From NCBI GenBank assembly GCA_021464245.1, contig JADCRB010000106.1:1024138-1088137 (forward strand): a stretch of 64,000 nt of DNA. Reading direction: 5' to 3'. Both the position numbers and the translations under genes were made by a program. Position 1 is the stretch's first letter, and every line of letters begins with the position of its first letter. The DNA comes from Carallia brachiata (taxonomy: Eukaryota > Streptophyta > Magnoliopsida > Malpighiales > Rhizophoraceae). Under the pieces are notes generated by a model, which was not told the DNA's origin, made no database searches, and saw nothing but the letters and a program-made list of their open reading frames with translations. Shown one piece after another: positions 12,511-23,534 of this stretch.

Positions 12511-14227
12511 GTGAGACAGCAACAACAATGAAAGTAGACTCCCTGCCTGCAAGACGTATAACAACAAAAGTACACTCTTTGCCTACACAAGTATATAAGG
12601 CAAGATGATAACAACAACAAATCTAAACTTCCTGCCTGCAAGGGCATAAAAGGCAAGATAGCAATAACAACAAAAGTAGACTTTTTGCCTATAAGAGTAT
12701 AAAAGGCAAAAAGTACAACAATAAAAGTATGCTCTTTGCCTGTACGAGTATAAAAGGTGAGACAACAACAACAGCAAAGCAAACACCAAGCCTGTAAGAG
12801 TATAAAAGGCAAGATGGCAACAACAACAAAAGCACACTCCTTCCCTGCAAAAGTATAAAAGATGATAAGTACAACAACAAAAGTATACTCCTCACCTGAC
12901 TGAGTATAAAAGGCGAGAGGACAACTACAACAGAAGCAAATTCCTTGCCCATGCGAGTATAAAAGGCGAGATGGCAACAACAACAAAATCATACTCCTTG
13001 CACACATGAGTATAAAAGGGGAGACGACAACAGTGAAGCATACTCCTTGGCCGCAAGAGAATAAAAGGCAAGACAACAACAAAGCATGCACCTTAGCCGC
13101 ACAAGTATAAAAGGCGAGACAGCAACAACAACAAAACCATACTCCTCGCCCGCGCGAGTATAAAAGACAAGATGGTAGAAGAATAAAAGGTGAGACGATA
13201 CCAACAACGAAAGCATACTCCTTACCAGCACGAGTGTAAAAACCGAGTCGGTAACAACAACAAAACTAGTATCCTTGCCCGCACGAGTATAAAAGGCAAG
13301 ACAGCAACAACAACAAAAGCAGACTCCTTACCCACAAGAGTATAAAAAGTAATAAGTCCAACAACAAAAGCATACTCAATGCCTGCATGAGTACAAAAGG
13401 TGAGACGAAAACAAAAGCAAAGCAGACTCTTAACCCGCACAAGAATAAAAGATGAGATGGCAACAATAGTAAAAAGAGACTCTTTCCCTGCAAGAGTAAA
13501 GAAGGCAACAAGTACAACAATAAAATCAGAATCCTTACTCGAACGAACATGAAAGTCGAGACAGCAACACCAGCAAAAGTAGACTCCTTGCCCACAAGAG
13601 TATAAAAGGCAAAAAGTACAACAACAAAGGTATACTACTTGTTTGCACAAGTATAAAAGGAGAGACCGTGACTACAATAAAATAGACTCCTAGCCTGCTC
13701 GAGTTAATAGCCTAGACAGCAACAACAACAAACGTAGTCTCCTTACAGACAATAGTATGAAAGGTGAGACGACAGCAACAAAGCATGCTGCTTGCTCGCA
13801 GGAGAATAAATGGCAACATGGCAACAACAACAAAACCAGACTCCTTGCTAGTACGAGTATAAAAGGCGAGATGAAAACGACAACAAAATCAAACTCCTTG
13901 CTTGTAAGGGTATAAAAGGTGAAAAGTACAACAACAAAAGTATGCTCTTTGCTTGCATGAGTATAAAAAGCGAGACGGAAAAAACATCAAAGCAGACACC
14001 TAGCCCGCACGATCATAAAAGGCAAGACAGCAACAACAACAAAAGCATACTCCTTGCCTGCAAGAATATAAAAGACAACAAGTACAACAACAAAAGTGTA
14101 CTCCTTGCCAGACCGAGTATAAAAGGCGAGACGACAACAACAACAAAAGTAGACTTCTTGCCTGCAAGAGGATAAAAGGCGAAAAGTTGAACAAAAAAAG
14201 TATACTCCTTGCTCGCGAGAATATAAA

Positions 14228-14687
14228 CTTACTCCCCAAATTTGGAAGGAGATCAATAGCAAGTCAGTGCATCGTGGGCTGGTTCCAAAGTATGACGGTC
14301 CCTTCACAGTGGAGAAGAAAGTTGGCAATGTTGCATACATGTTGCAATTTCCAAAAAGATTGAAGGTATATCCAACCTTCCATATGAGCTTCTTGAAGCC
14401 CTTCTACGAGGAAGCGGGCAATGAGCCTTCAAGGAAACAAGCTCAGCATGCACCGCCTACAACTAGAATTGAGTTCCAGCGTGAAGTGGAGAGAATCCTG
14501 GACCACTGAACGCATGGGCAAAGTAAGAAGAATAGGCGGTTTGAGTACTTGGTGAAGTGGAAGAATGCCCCAGACAGCGAGGTAAGCTAGGAAGAAGATG
14601 TGACTCTATGGCAGTTTGAAAAGTAGGTGGAAGACTACCTTTCAACCCTACCAATGAGGATGTTGGCTTCAACAAGTGGGGGTGGTT
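14228..14687 (+). pseudogene. Chromovirus integrase C-terminus and chromodomain (decayed)
   Basis: Seen: one frame gives the integrase C-terminal signature (WKEINSKSVHRGLVPKYDGP, then HPTFHVSFLKP-type residues) followed by a chromodomain (EYLVKWKN ... TLWQF). The frame is open from 14228 apart from three stops at about 14507, 14593 and 14626. Comparison with the intact copy at 32307-32725 (minus) shows these replace Arg, Trp and Gln codons, all explicable as C-to-T or G-to-A changes. Known: the chromodomain marks chromoviruses; the YLVKWKN...EASWE style resembles the Galadriel lineage (monkey in banana). Inferred: this is the 3' end of a dead element whose integrase core is missing, because the minisatellite array abuts directly upstream. 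A purine-rich tract (AGTGGGGGTGG) lies just before the LTR. Confidence 0.88.
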
Positions 14688-15084
14688 TGTTAGTCCCTTG
14701 AACACTTAGCATGCTGGAGTTAGTGGCACCTTGCACCAATTCTTAGCATTGGATTTTGGAGTGGCTGGGCACTCCTTGAGGCAAGATGAAAGCTGAGAGG
14801 GTTAGCGTAGGCAAGAGCCTACATGTGGGTCCCAGTGTGGACCAAGGTTGGGGCTGGACAAAATATGCTAGGCTACATGTTCGTGGCCTCCATCAGATGG
14901 GCTATGGGCTTGGGCTAAGAAGCCCAAAACATGAGACTGGGTCTTGGCCAAGTCTACATGAAATTGCATGGCACTGCATGGCACCGACTCTCCTACGATG
15001 TGTACAACATGGAGACATGTGAGTGTGGCTTATTCCAGTAGGCCAAGCACTGGGATAATGCTCATCCAATCGCGCATCGCTACG

Positions 15085-15230
15085 GATCGTGGGTAGATAA
15101 GGCTTATCGAGATCAAGTGATGGATGATCGTGGGAGACAAGGCTTATCAAGATCAAGTCATGGATAAGATCATGGGAAGATGAGGATGATCAACCATGAT
15201 AGAGATCGTGGGGGGATAATGTTTATCTCC
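15085..15230 (+). repeat. ~40-bp subrepeats in LTR U3
   Basis: GATCGTGGG(T/A)AGA..GGCTTATC..GATCAAGT recurs at about 15085, 15125, 15168 (degenerate) and 15204, spacing 36-43 bp, ahead of the TATA box. The same series occurs in the other LTRs (about 28999-29135, and antisense 31795-31925). Short repeated U3 blocks are commonly enhancer modules in plant LTRs; that role is inferred. Confidence 0.65.
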
Positions 15231-15257
15231 AAGCCCTTGATAGCTAGGGGTGTCAGC

Positions 15258-15267
15258 TATATATAGA
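15258..15267 (+). promoter_or_regulatory. LTR TATA box (CTATATATAG)
   Basis: CTATATATAG followed by ACCCTATGGG, placed two thirds into the LTR and conserved in all full LTR copies. This fits the U3 promoter; transcription would start a few tens of bases downstream. Confidence 0.65.
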
Positions 15268-15555
15268 CCCTATGGGTTTGTCATTTGTACTCAGTAAGAG
15301 AGAAATCATTGAGCGAGAAAGAGTGAAACACTATCGAGAGTTCAGTGGCTGTTCCTTTGTATTACTTTAAGTTAAAGTAATAAAGGTTGGGAAAGGTTCC
15401 CGTATATGCTCTTGTGTCTCTTTTGAGTGTGTGAGTTGTGTGCCTACTTACAATGTTCCACTGTGAAATCCTTGTGTGTGCAGTTGGTTGAGACTATGTG
15501 TGACTTAATGCCATCATAAGGCAAACTTTTGAGTGAGAAAATTAGCCTTGTGACA

Positions 15556-16117
15556 CCTACCATAGTGGTGACAAGTAATGGGAATTAGGGTTCAATTTCA
15601 GAGAAGGAGTCTGAGAAATGGCTACCACATCCAAGGAAGGCAGTAGGCATGCAAATTATCCAATCCTGACACGGGGAGGTAGTGACAATAAATAACAATA
15701 CTGAGCTCTTACCAGTCTAGTAATTGGAAGGAGTATAATCTAAATCCCTTAATGAGGATCCATTGGAGGGCAAGTCTAGTGCCAACAGTCGCGGTAATTC
15801 CAACTTCAATAGCATATATTTAAGTTGTTGTAGTTAAAAAGCTCGTAGTTGGACCTTGGGATGGGTCGATTGGTCTGTCTTTTGGTGTGCACCTTTCACC
15901 TCGTCCCTTCTATCGGCGATCTGCTTCTGGCCTTAATTGGCTTAGTTGTGCCTCCGGTGCTGTTACTTTGAAGAAATTAGAGTGCTCAAAGTAAGCTTAT
16001 GCTCTGGATACATTAGCATGGGATAACATCATAGGATTTTGATCCTATTATTTTGGTCTTCAGGATCAGAGTAATGATTCACAGGGACAGTCGGGGGCAT
16101 TCGTATTTCATAGTCAG

Positions 16118-16192
<75 letters not shown>

Positions 16193-16410
16193 TGAAAGTT
16201 GGGGGGTCAAAGATGATCAAATACCATTATAGTCTCAACCATAAACGATGCCGACTAGGGATTGGTAGAAGTTGCTTTTAGGACTCCACCGGTGCCTTAT
16301 GAGAAATCAAAGTCATTGGGTTCCGAGGGGGTAAGGTCGCAAGGCTGTAACTTAGAGGAATTGATGGAAGGGCACCATCAGGAGTGGAGCCTGCGGCTTA
16401 ATTTGACTCG

Positions 16411-16455
<45 letters not shown>

Positions 16456-16868
16456 TTGAGAGCTCTTTCTTGATTCTATGGGTGGTGGGGCATGGCCGTT
16501 CTTAGTTGGTGGAGCGATTTGTCTAGTTAATTTCGTTAACGAACAAGACATCAGCCTGCTAACTATCTATGCAGAGGTGATCCTCTGTGGCCAGCTTTTT
16601 AAAGGGACTATGGCTTTCTAGGCCGAGGAAGTTTGAGGCAATAAAAGGTCAATGATGCTCTTAGATTTTCTAAGCCGCCTAAGTGCTACACTGATGTATT
16701 CAATTGGTCCATAGCCTTGGCCGACAGGCCTGGGTAATCTTTGAAATTTCGTCATGATGGGGATAGATTATTACAATTGTTGCTCCTCATTAAAGAATTC
16801 CTAGTAAGTGTGAGATATAAGATCGTGTTGACTACAACCCTGCCCTTTGTACACCCTACCCGTCGCCC
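15556..16868 (+). rRNA. 18S rRNA gene fragment, degenerate (~bases 342-1650)
   Basis: Recognisable universal 18S blocks appear in order: CCTACCA.GGTGGTGAC, GTAATTCCAACTTCAATAGC, AAAAAGCTCGTAGTTGGA, GGTGAAATTCTTGGATTTAT, and the GTACACCCTACCCGTCGCCC stretch near the 3' end. There are numerous C-to-T and G-to-A changes plus small indels (for example CCAACAGTCGCGG for GCCAGCAGCCGCGG), so it is a pseudogene. The 5' edge is the LTR insertion site. The 3' edge breaks off before the 18S end and joins antisense chromovirus RNase H sequence at about 16868. Confidence 0.93.
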
Positions 16869-17330
16869 ATCCTTACCCACGTGAAATCATACTCAAACAA
16901 GAACTCCTACCACTGAGGTTATCGTGCAGAAAGCTTTTTCTGAGTGTGAAAGAATGTGTTTGCCACATTGTCGGCTTGAACCACAAACCTAGTACCCAGC
17001 AAGTACACTCTCCAAGTGCAAAGACAATGCACCACTACAAGCATTTCCTTCTTCTGAGACAAGTACTACTGCTCTGCTTTATTGAGTTTCTAGCTCTCAT
17101 AGGCAATAGGGTGGTCTTCTTGCACCAACACCCCTCCAATGGCTTTTTCTGGGATGTCAATCAGTACAAAAAAAGGCAACTCGAAGTTCAGGCAGCCTCA
17201 GGACCAACTCCGTGGACACTGCTACCTTCAACTTGTCAAAGGCTTCCTAACAATCTGTGGTCCACCTCTATGGTCTACTCTTTTTAGCAAGTCTATTGAT
17301 GGGGCCACCTTTTTGGAGTAACCCTGCACG
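16869..17330 (-). pseudogene. Chromovirus RNase H fragment (antisense)
   Basis: The minus strand encodes KKEMLVVVHCL.TWRVYLLG, RFVVQADNVANTF and EFLFEYDFTW-like residues, the RNase H core that follows RT in Ty3/gypsy pol. A frame change lies after ...HTQKKLS. The same segment occurs on the plus strand at 32726-33046. The end at 16869 is a rearrangement breakpoint with 18S sequence, so the integrase that should follow is absent. Confidence 0.8.
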
Positions 17331-18110
17331 AACTTCCTGTAGTAGTTAGACAAGCCAAGAAAAGACCTTAACTCCGACACTTTTGTAGGGGGTTACCACT
17401 CCACTATTGCCTGGACTTTTCTCTGATCCATTTTTACGTGCCCTTGACTAGCCCTATACCCCAAGAACATAATCTGTCACTGAGCAAACTCACACTTTTT
17501 TTCTTTACATATAATTGGTGACCTAGACAACACCAACCTCAGGTGGGACAGGTGATCCTCTAGGGACTCACTATATACAATAATATCATCAAGACAAATG
17601 ACCACAAAATGATCGATAAAGTCATGAAATACATGATTCATCAAATTACAGAAAGTAGCAGGGGCATTAGCCAACCGAATGACATCACTAGCAATTTGTA
17701 AGACCTATAACAAGTGATGCATGTCATTTTCCATTCATCACCTTCAGTAATTCTAACCTGCTAATATCCAAACCACATATCCAGCTTGGTGAAATATGAG
17801 GCTCTGGCTAGTCTATCGAACAAGTCAACAGTCAATGGAATAGAATACTTGTTCTTCATTGTTACTTTGTTTAATGCCTTGTAATCTACACACATTTGTA
17901 GGGAGCTATCGTGTTTCTTCTAAAACAATACTAGGGCACCATATGGCTCTTTGGAGGGCTGAATTAGGCGTACATCCAGTAACTCCATCAGCTGCTTCCT
18001 TAGTTCTGCTAACTCTAGCAGACTCATGCGGTATGGAGCTTGTGCTGGTGGTTTGGAACCAGGCACCGAATTGATCTTGTGGTTAGTGGCACACCTCAGG
18101 AAAAGACACT
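17331..18110 (-). pseudogene. Chromovirus reverse transcriptase (antisense, broken)
   Basis: Contains the RT entry region (PGSKPPAQAPYRMSLLELAE, then PYGALVLF) at 17920-18110 and the catalytic block NAPATFCNLMN...VVICLDDIIVYSE at 17477-17674. The metal-binding motif reads CLDD where this lineage normally has YLDD, though both Asp are kept. Between these blocks the frame is interrupted by substitutions and stops. It is homologous to the sense RT fragment at 31065-31586 but extends further 3'. Confidence 0.85.
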
Positions 18111-18309
18111 TGGGGAGTTCGAGAGGCATCACATCATTGAACTCACCGAACAGATCTGCAACACTATTAGGCATCTCCGCAACAACGCCTTCTTTGATCT
18201 CCATCAAGGCTACAAGGTACGTGACTGCTCCCTTCTTCAGACCACACTCCACCTTCATAGCTAATAGCATACTACCTGACTTCCCACCAATACTTGAAGA
18301 GGGAGTGAA

Positions 18310-18720
18310 TATTTCAGAAACATAACATGGATGATCCTCATGCATGCTCATGAGACCACCCGAGTGAGCCAACAGAGCAACTTTTGCACTCACAAAGAAA
18401 TCAACTCCAGTATTATATCAAAATCATCTAAAGGCACCACAGTGAAGTTAAGTTTACCAAACCAAGTACCAATAGTTACCTCCACACCTAATGCCATGCC
18501 AAGCACCTCCTGATCTGCTAAGTTGATTGCCTTCATTCAACTTCTAGTTTTGGTGACTTTTAGACCCAATGACTCCACCATCCTCTTAGCAACGAAGTTG
18601 TGGGTAGCGCCCGTGTCATCCATCGGCATCAACTCCTTATTACTGAGCCCAATCTTCACATCCATCAGGCCGAATTATGGGGCATGTCTACCTTGCACAG
18701 CAATCACCAACTAAAGTGAA
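18310..18720 (-). pseudogene. Chromovirus aspartic protease (antisense)
   Basis: The minus strand encodes DDTGATHNFVAKRMVESLGL around 18560-18630; DTGATHN is the retropepsin active-site loop. Downstream sequence matches the sense protease at 30600-30900 (LDDFDIILGVDFF-type flap and core). In Galadriel-type elements this DTGATHNFV protease precedes RT in the same polyprotein. Several substitutions and at least one frame change make it non-coding. Confidence 0.8.
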
Positions 18721-19793
18721 TTGACCCGAGAGGTGCCAACATCATCTGAGATGCTGCTTCTGCCACTCTCCTCAGCAACTATGGCATTTAACTTCTCCCT
18801 CTCTGGACACTCTTTCGCCATCTGTGGTCCATTATAGATGAAACAACCAAAGTTAGACTTGCCTTTATCTTGTTCTTGGTTGACGACTGTGCCTTTATCC
18901 TTGCCGCCACCATTGTACTTACCCTTCTTGTCCTCCTTCTTTTTGGCCTTATCCTTGGGTGCTTCCTAGCATCTAAATCAGAGGACTTGTTGATCTAAAA
19001 ATCAACTAAACCATTAGCCGCAACCGTTGTAGAATGTAGGTTCTTCACACCTTGCCTTCTAAGCTCGAGTTGAGCCTAGGGTTGTAGACTGGAAAGGAAG
19101 TTGAAAAGCTTGTCCTCATCCGACATATTCTAGATGTCAAGCATCAAGGAACTAAATTCCTTCACATAGTCATGTACTGTGCCATTTTGCTTCAACTTCT
19201 TCAAGGACTCCCTCGCAACCCATGACTTATTACAAGGCAAAAACTAGTCCTTCAACTCCTTTTTTAGGCTCTCCCACATCTCGATCTTAGACTTGCCTGC
19301 ACTTCCATTGTCATCCAACTGAGTCGGCCAACTCAGCTTGGTGTCCTTGGCTAGATACACGTTGGTCAGATTGGCCTTCTTGTCTTTTAGCACTCGGACA
19401 ACCTTGAAATATTGTTCCATGTCTCATAGGAAATCTCTCAATCTTCATGGCATCCCTTGCTTCCTTGAAGGCTTTAAGCTCCAGCACCTTCATCTTGGTT
19501 GAGCCAACCATAACATCTCTGCCTGGTTGAGAGGCTATAGCCTTCTTGAGGATGGCTATTTCTACTACCATCTCATCAAGCGAAAAAACTGTGTTTGAAG
19601 AGGCCACCACCTTATCTTGTCGTTGCAAATCGATTATATACTTCTCACGGAGCGCCAAAGTTTAGAACATGGTGAAATTTGGATCCTTGAAAGATTGCCA
19701 AGTACTCAAAAAGCTTGGCTATGTAGACACGAACTGCATCAAGACAAGACCAAAAACCACCTGCCATTAGTCAAACCTTTATCCTCTGATAGC
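18721..19793 (-). pseudogene. Chromovirus gag with degenerate zinc knuckle (antisense)
   Basis: An open stretch at 19311-19658 encodes YIIDLQRQDKVVASSNTVF and AILKKAIASQPG, matching the sense gag at 29580-29740. The nucleic-acid-binding knuckle near 18810-18850 reads CFIYNGPQMAKEC: the second Cys and the His of the CCHC motif are replaced by Tyr and Gln. Frameshifts break the rest. The PBS remnant (GCTATCAGAGGAT) lies at 19781-19793, next to the LTR. Confidence 0.8.
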
Positions 19794-20117
19794 TATCACA
19801 GTGCTAAATTTCTCATTCGAATTTTTGCCTTGTGATGACACTAAGTCGCACTTAGTCTCAGCCAATCGGACATACAAGGATTGTACAATGGAACTTTATA
19901 ACAAGCACACAACTCGCACACTCAAAAGAAACACAAGAGCATACAAGAACCTTCCCAACCTTTATTACTTTTAACCCACACATAGCCCCGTGCCTACGCT
20001 GAACCCTCTCAGCTTTTACCTTGCCTCAAGAAGTGCCCAGCCACCCCAAAGTCCAATGCTGAGAATTTGCAAAATGTGCCACCAACTCTAGCATGCTGAG
20101 TGTTCAAGGGACTAGCA
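19794..20117 (-). mobile_element. Internally deleted chromovirus LTR (antisense)
   Basis: Both LTR ends are present, TG side at 20117 and the PBS side at 19794, but only 324 bp remain of ~850. A deletion of about 500 bp lies near 19980 and has removed the TATA box and U3 subrepeats. The 20117 end meets 18S CCTACC precisely. Confidence 0.82.
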
Positions 20118-21293
20118 CCTACCGTGGTGGCAACGGGTAACGGAGAATTAGTGTTCGATTCTAGAGAGGGTGCCTAAAAAACGGCTACGACATCCAAGGA
20201 AGGCAGCAGGTGCACAAATTACCCCATCCTGACACAAGGAGGCGGTGACAATAAATAACAATACCGAGCTTTTGCGAGTATGGTAATTGGAATGAATACA
20301 ATCTAAATCCTTTAACAAAGATGGGTTAGAGGTCAGGCCTGGTGCCAGCCGCCATTATAATTCCAGTTCCAATAGCGTTTATTTAAGTTGTTGCAATTAA
20401 AAAGCTCGTAGTTGGACCTTGGGATGAGTTCATCAGTCTGCCTTTGGTGTGCACCTTTCGCCTCATCCCTTCTACTAGCGGTGCACTCTTGGCTTTAATT
20501 GGTTGGGTCATGCCTCCAGTGCTGTTACTTTGAAGAAAATAAAGTGCTCAAAGCAAGCCTATCCTTTGGATACATTAGTATGGGATAACATCATAGGATT
20601 TTGATCCTATTATGTTGGCCTTTGGGATCGGAGTACTGATTAAAAGGTACAGTTGTGGGCATTCGTATTTCAAAGTTAGAGGTGAAATTCATGGATTTAT
20701 AAAAGACAATCAACTGCAAACGCGTTTGCCAAGGATGTTTTTATTAATCAAGAACGAAGTTTGAGGGCTCAAAAACGATCAATACCGTCTTAGTGTCAAC
20801 CATAAGCGATGCTGAGCAAGGATCAGTAGAAATTACTTTTAGGACTCTACCGGCACCTTATGAGAAATCAAAGTCTTTGGGTTTCTGGGGGAGTATGGTC
20901 GCAAGGCTAAAACTTAAAGGAATTGACAGAAGGCCACTACTACGAGTGGAGTCTAGGGCTTAATTTGACTCAACAGGGGGAAACTTACCTGGTCCAGACA
21001 TAGTAAGGATTGACAGATTAAGTGCTTTTTTTTTATTCTATGGGTGGTGGTGAATGGCCGTTCTTAGTTGGTGGAGCGATTTGCCTGGTTAATTTAATTA
21101 ACGAATGAGACCTCAGCCTGCTAACTAGATAGGTAAAGGTGATCCTCCGTGGCTTGCTTCATAGAGGGACTATGGCCTTCTAGGCCAAAGAAGTTTGAGG
21201 CAATAGCAGGTCTGTGATGCCCTTAGATGTTTTGGACCACAAGCGTGATACATCGATATATTCAACGAGTCTATAGCCTTGGCCGATAGGCCT

Positions 21294-21325
<32 letters not shown>

Positions 21326-21593
21326 AGGATCATTGCAATTGTTGGTCTTTAATGAGGAATTCCTAGCAAGTGCGAGTCATCAGCTCGTGTTGACTATGTC
21401 CCTATCCTTTGTACACTCCGCCTATCGCTCTTATCGATTGAATGGTCTAGTTAAGTGTTCAGATCACGGTGACATGGGCGGTTCGCCACTTTCGCCGCTG
21501 ACTACGTCGCAAGAAGTCCACTGAACCTTATTATTTAGAGGAAGGAGAAGTGGTAACAAGGTTTTTATAGGTGAACCTACGGAAGGATCATTG
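20118..21593 (+). rRNA. 18S rRNA gene fragment, degenerate (~base 342 to 3' end)
   Basis: Starts CCTACCGTGGTGGCAACGGG, runs through the central and 3' domains and ends with GTGAACCTACGGAAGGATCATTG, the standard 18S 3' end. Substitutions such as GGGCATTCGTATTTCAAAGT, GTATGGTCGCAAGGCTAAA and many C-to-T changes in universally conserved helices mark it as a pseudogene. It is independent of the fragment at 15556-16868, which covers the same region with different changes. Its missing 5' third has been displaced by the antisense chromovirus. Confidence 0.94.
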
Positions 21594-21844
21594 TCGAAAC
21601 CTCTACCCAGCAGAATGACCCACGAATAAGTTAACATCAGATAACGCAGGGCGTGCGTTGGTCCATGGGCACCCGCACGCTGCAGTGTTTGTCGTGAGGT
21701 TGATAGCTCGTCGGTCACCCTCGCAGAACGAACAACAAAACCTCAGCGTAGGTCGTGACATGGAAATCAAAAATGGAAAAGCAATGCCTCGTCACCCCAG
21801 GAACGGAGTGTAGGCGGGGCATTGCACCTCTATAATGAGAATCA
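21594..21844 (+). other. ITS1
   Basis: Spacer of about 250 bp between the 18S end and the 5.8S start. The length is typical of angiosperms; gymnosperm ITS1 is usually much longer. It contains GGGCGTGCGTTGG and a CGTAGGTCGTGAC stretch. Boundaries rest on the flanking genes. Confidence 0.85.
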
Positions 21845-22005
21845 AAATGACGCCTGGTAATGGATGTCTCAGCTCCAGCATCAATGAAGAACGTAACAAA
21901 ATGTGGTACTTGGTGTGAATTGTAGAATCCTGTGAATCATCAAGTCTTTGAATGCAAGTTGTGCTCGAAGCCTTCTGGCCAAGTGCACGTCTATCCAGGT
22001 GTCAC
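21845..22005 (+). rRNA. 5.8S rRNA gene, degenerate
   Basis: Recognised by ATCAATGAAGAACGTAACAA, TACTTGGTGTGAATTG and TCTTTGAATGCAAGTTG. The plant-invariant GAATTGCAGAATCC reads GAATTGTAGAATCC, and ATCGAGTCTTTGAACGC reads ATCAAGTCTTTGAATGC. These are C-to-T or G-to-A changes at former CG or CNG positions. The length (~161 bp) is normal, but loss of invariant bases indicates a silenced or pseudogene copy. Confidence 0.93.
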
Positions 22006-22208
22006 ACAACATTGCCCACCCGACCCCCAAGTAGATGGGGTTGCGCTTGGTGGCGAAGATGCCACCTGTGTGCTCGACATCTCAATTGGCCCAAAAACCA
22101 TGTCCCTGACAATGTTCGCCTCGAAAATAGTGGTTGAGAGACCCTCGCACAGTTTCATGCGGTCGTGTCGTTGCTTAAAACTTTGATGAACTTGACCATT
22201 TCTCGCAT
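22006..22208 (+). other. ITS2
   Basis: About 200 bp between 5.8S and 26S, containing GATGGGGTTGCGCTTGG and GTCGTGTCGTTGC. Boundaries are set by the flanking rRNA genes. Confidence 0.82.
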
Positions 22209-23494
22209 CGTGACCCCAGTTAGGTGGGATCAACGCTGAGTTTAAGCATATCAATAAGCAGAGGAAAAGAAACTTATGAGGATTCCCTTAGTAATGATGA
22301 GCAAACCCGGAATAGCCCAGCTTGAGAATTAGACACCCCCGACATTTGAATTGTAGTCTGGAGAAGCGTTCTTAGCAAAGGATTGGGCCCAAGTTCCCTG
22401 GAAGGGGGCGCTAGAGAGGGTAAGAGCCCTGTTGTGTCCAGACCCTGTCGTACCACGAGGCACTGTCTATGAATATGGTTGTTTGGGAATGTAGCCCCAA
22501 TCGGGCGGTAAACTCCGTCCAAGGCCAAATATGGGCGAGAGACTAATAGCGAACAAGTATTGCGAGGGAAAGATGAAAAGGGCTTTGAAAAGAGAGTCAA
22601 AGAGTGCTCAAAATTGTCGTGAGGGAAGCAGATGGGGGCTATACGCCTTATTCGGCTACAAACGGGAAGAGCCGGTTCGCCGATGGGCTCGAGGCATGGA
22701 CCAACTCGGATTGCTCGGGTGTCCCAAGCCCAAGCCCTTGAAACACCCAAGGAGACGTCGCCCTCGCGATCGTGGACACATTGCTCACCCTCACATGGTA
22801 AAAGACCAGGAAGCCCGTCCGACAGCACTTCCGAGTTCGAGCTTTGAAAGGGAATCAAGTTAAAATTCTCGCATTGGGATGTGGCAGCTTACGACAACAT
22901 TAGGGAGTCTGATGACATCGGTGAGGGCCTCAGGAAGAGTTTTCTTTTTTGTTTAACAGCCTGCCCACCCTGGAAACGACTTAGTCGGAGGAAGGGTCCA
23001 GCAGCTAAAAAGGCATTGCATGTCTCGCGATGTCCGGTGATCCTCAACGGCCCTTGAAAATCCAGGGACCGAGTGCCTACCGCGCCTGGTCATACTCATA
23101 ACTACATTAGGTCTCCAAGGTGAACAGCCTCTGGTCAACGGAATGTAGGTAAGGGAAGTCGCAAAATAGATCTGTTACCTTGAGAAAAGGATTGGCTCTC
23201 AGGACTGAGGGTACCAACCCTGAGCCCATCCATTGTCGGTAGATTGCTCGAGCTGCTCCTGCGACGAGAACTAGTCTTCGTGTGATAGCCGGGTGAGGGT
23301 CTGGGAACGGCCACTTTGGGGGCCTTCCCTGGGCGTCGAACAGTCGACTCAAAGCTAGTGCTGCTAAGGGGAATCCAACTGTTTAATTAAAACAAAGCAT
23401 TGCGATGGTCCCTCAGAATGCTAACGCAATGTGATTTTTGCCTAGTGCTCTGAATGTCAAAGTGAAGAAATTCAACCAAGCGCGGGTAAATGGT

Positions 23495-23534
<40 letters not shown>

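Larger units (their letters stand above)
1..14227 (+). repeat. Minisatellite array A, degenerate ~50-bp unit
   Basis: Seen: head-to-tail units of about 46-54 bp fill this stretch, on the order of 280 copies. A typical unit runs ACTCCTTGCCCGCACGAG, then TATAAAAGGCGAGACG, then a CAACAACAACAAAA tail ending in CCAG, GCAG, GCAT or GTAT. Recurrent variants are an AAGTACAACAACAAAAG tail (usually after CAAGAG) and a GTTAAAAGGCTAGAC core (usually after CTAGCC). Units are diverged by substitutions and small indels, but orientation is constant. The complementary strand has no stop triplet in the consensus in any frame, so long minus-strand reading frames are by-products. The left end is cut by the window; the right end runs into chromovirus integrase sequence. 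Inferred origin: the 3' untranslated region of a Tat-type retrotransposon, as seen at 62480-62830. Confidence 0.97.
14688..15555 (+). mobile_element. 3' LTR of Galadriel-like chromovirus
   Basis: Begins TGTTAGTCCC directly after a polypurine tract and ends TTGTGACA, so it has TG...CA ends and is 868 bp long. It matches the LTRs at 28619-29464 (sense) and 31587-32306 (antisense). Immediately after it comes 18S rDNA starting CCTACC, the same 5-bp CCTAC/CCTAT that precedes the LTR at 28619, consistent with a target-site duplication. It contains a TATA box and ~40-bp U3 subrepeats, listed separately. Confidence 0.9.
16869..20117 (-). mobile_element. Antisense Galadriel-like chromovirus copy, truncated and decayed
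   Basis: On the minus strand the order from 20117 downwards is LTR remnant, PBS region, gag, zinc knuckle, protease, RT, and RNase H, ending inside RNase H at 16869 against an 18S fragment. Integrase and the 3' LTR are missing. Stops and frameshifts occur throughout. Its LTR start (TGCTAGTCCC) abuts 18S CCTACC at 20118, the same rDNA position used by the sense insertion but in the opposite orientation. Confidence 0.88.

Noticed and set aside
1..14227. CRISPR-like array of regularly spaced repeats
   Set aside because: No conserved repeat separated by unique spacers; the whole unit repeats, and the context is a plant nuclear genome.
14786..15156. Short frames within the LTR (14786-15022 plus, 14902-15156 minus, and matching frames in other LTR copies)
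   Set aside because: The LTR is non-coding; the frames are not conserved between LTR copies.
16847..17321. Plus-strand frames at 16847-17321 and other plus-strand frames over 17859-19835
   Set aside because: They are antisense to the recognisable RNase H, RT, protease and gag of the minus-strand chromovirus copy.
22274..22858. Open frames within 26S and IGS (22274-22858, 22531-22863, 23387-23815, 27420-28264)
   Set aside because: They overlap recognisable rRNA or GC-rich spacer and show no protein family signature.
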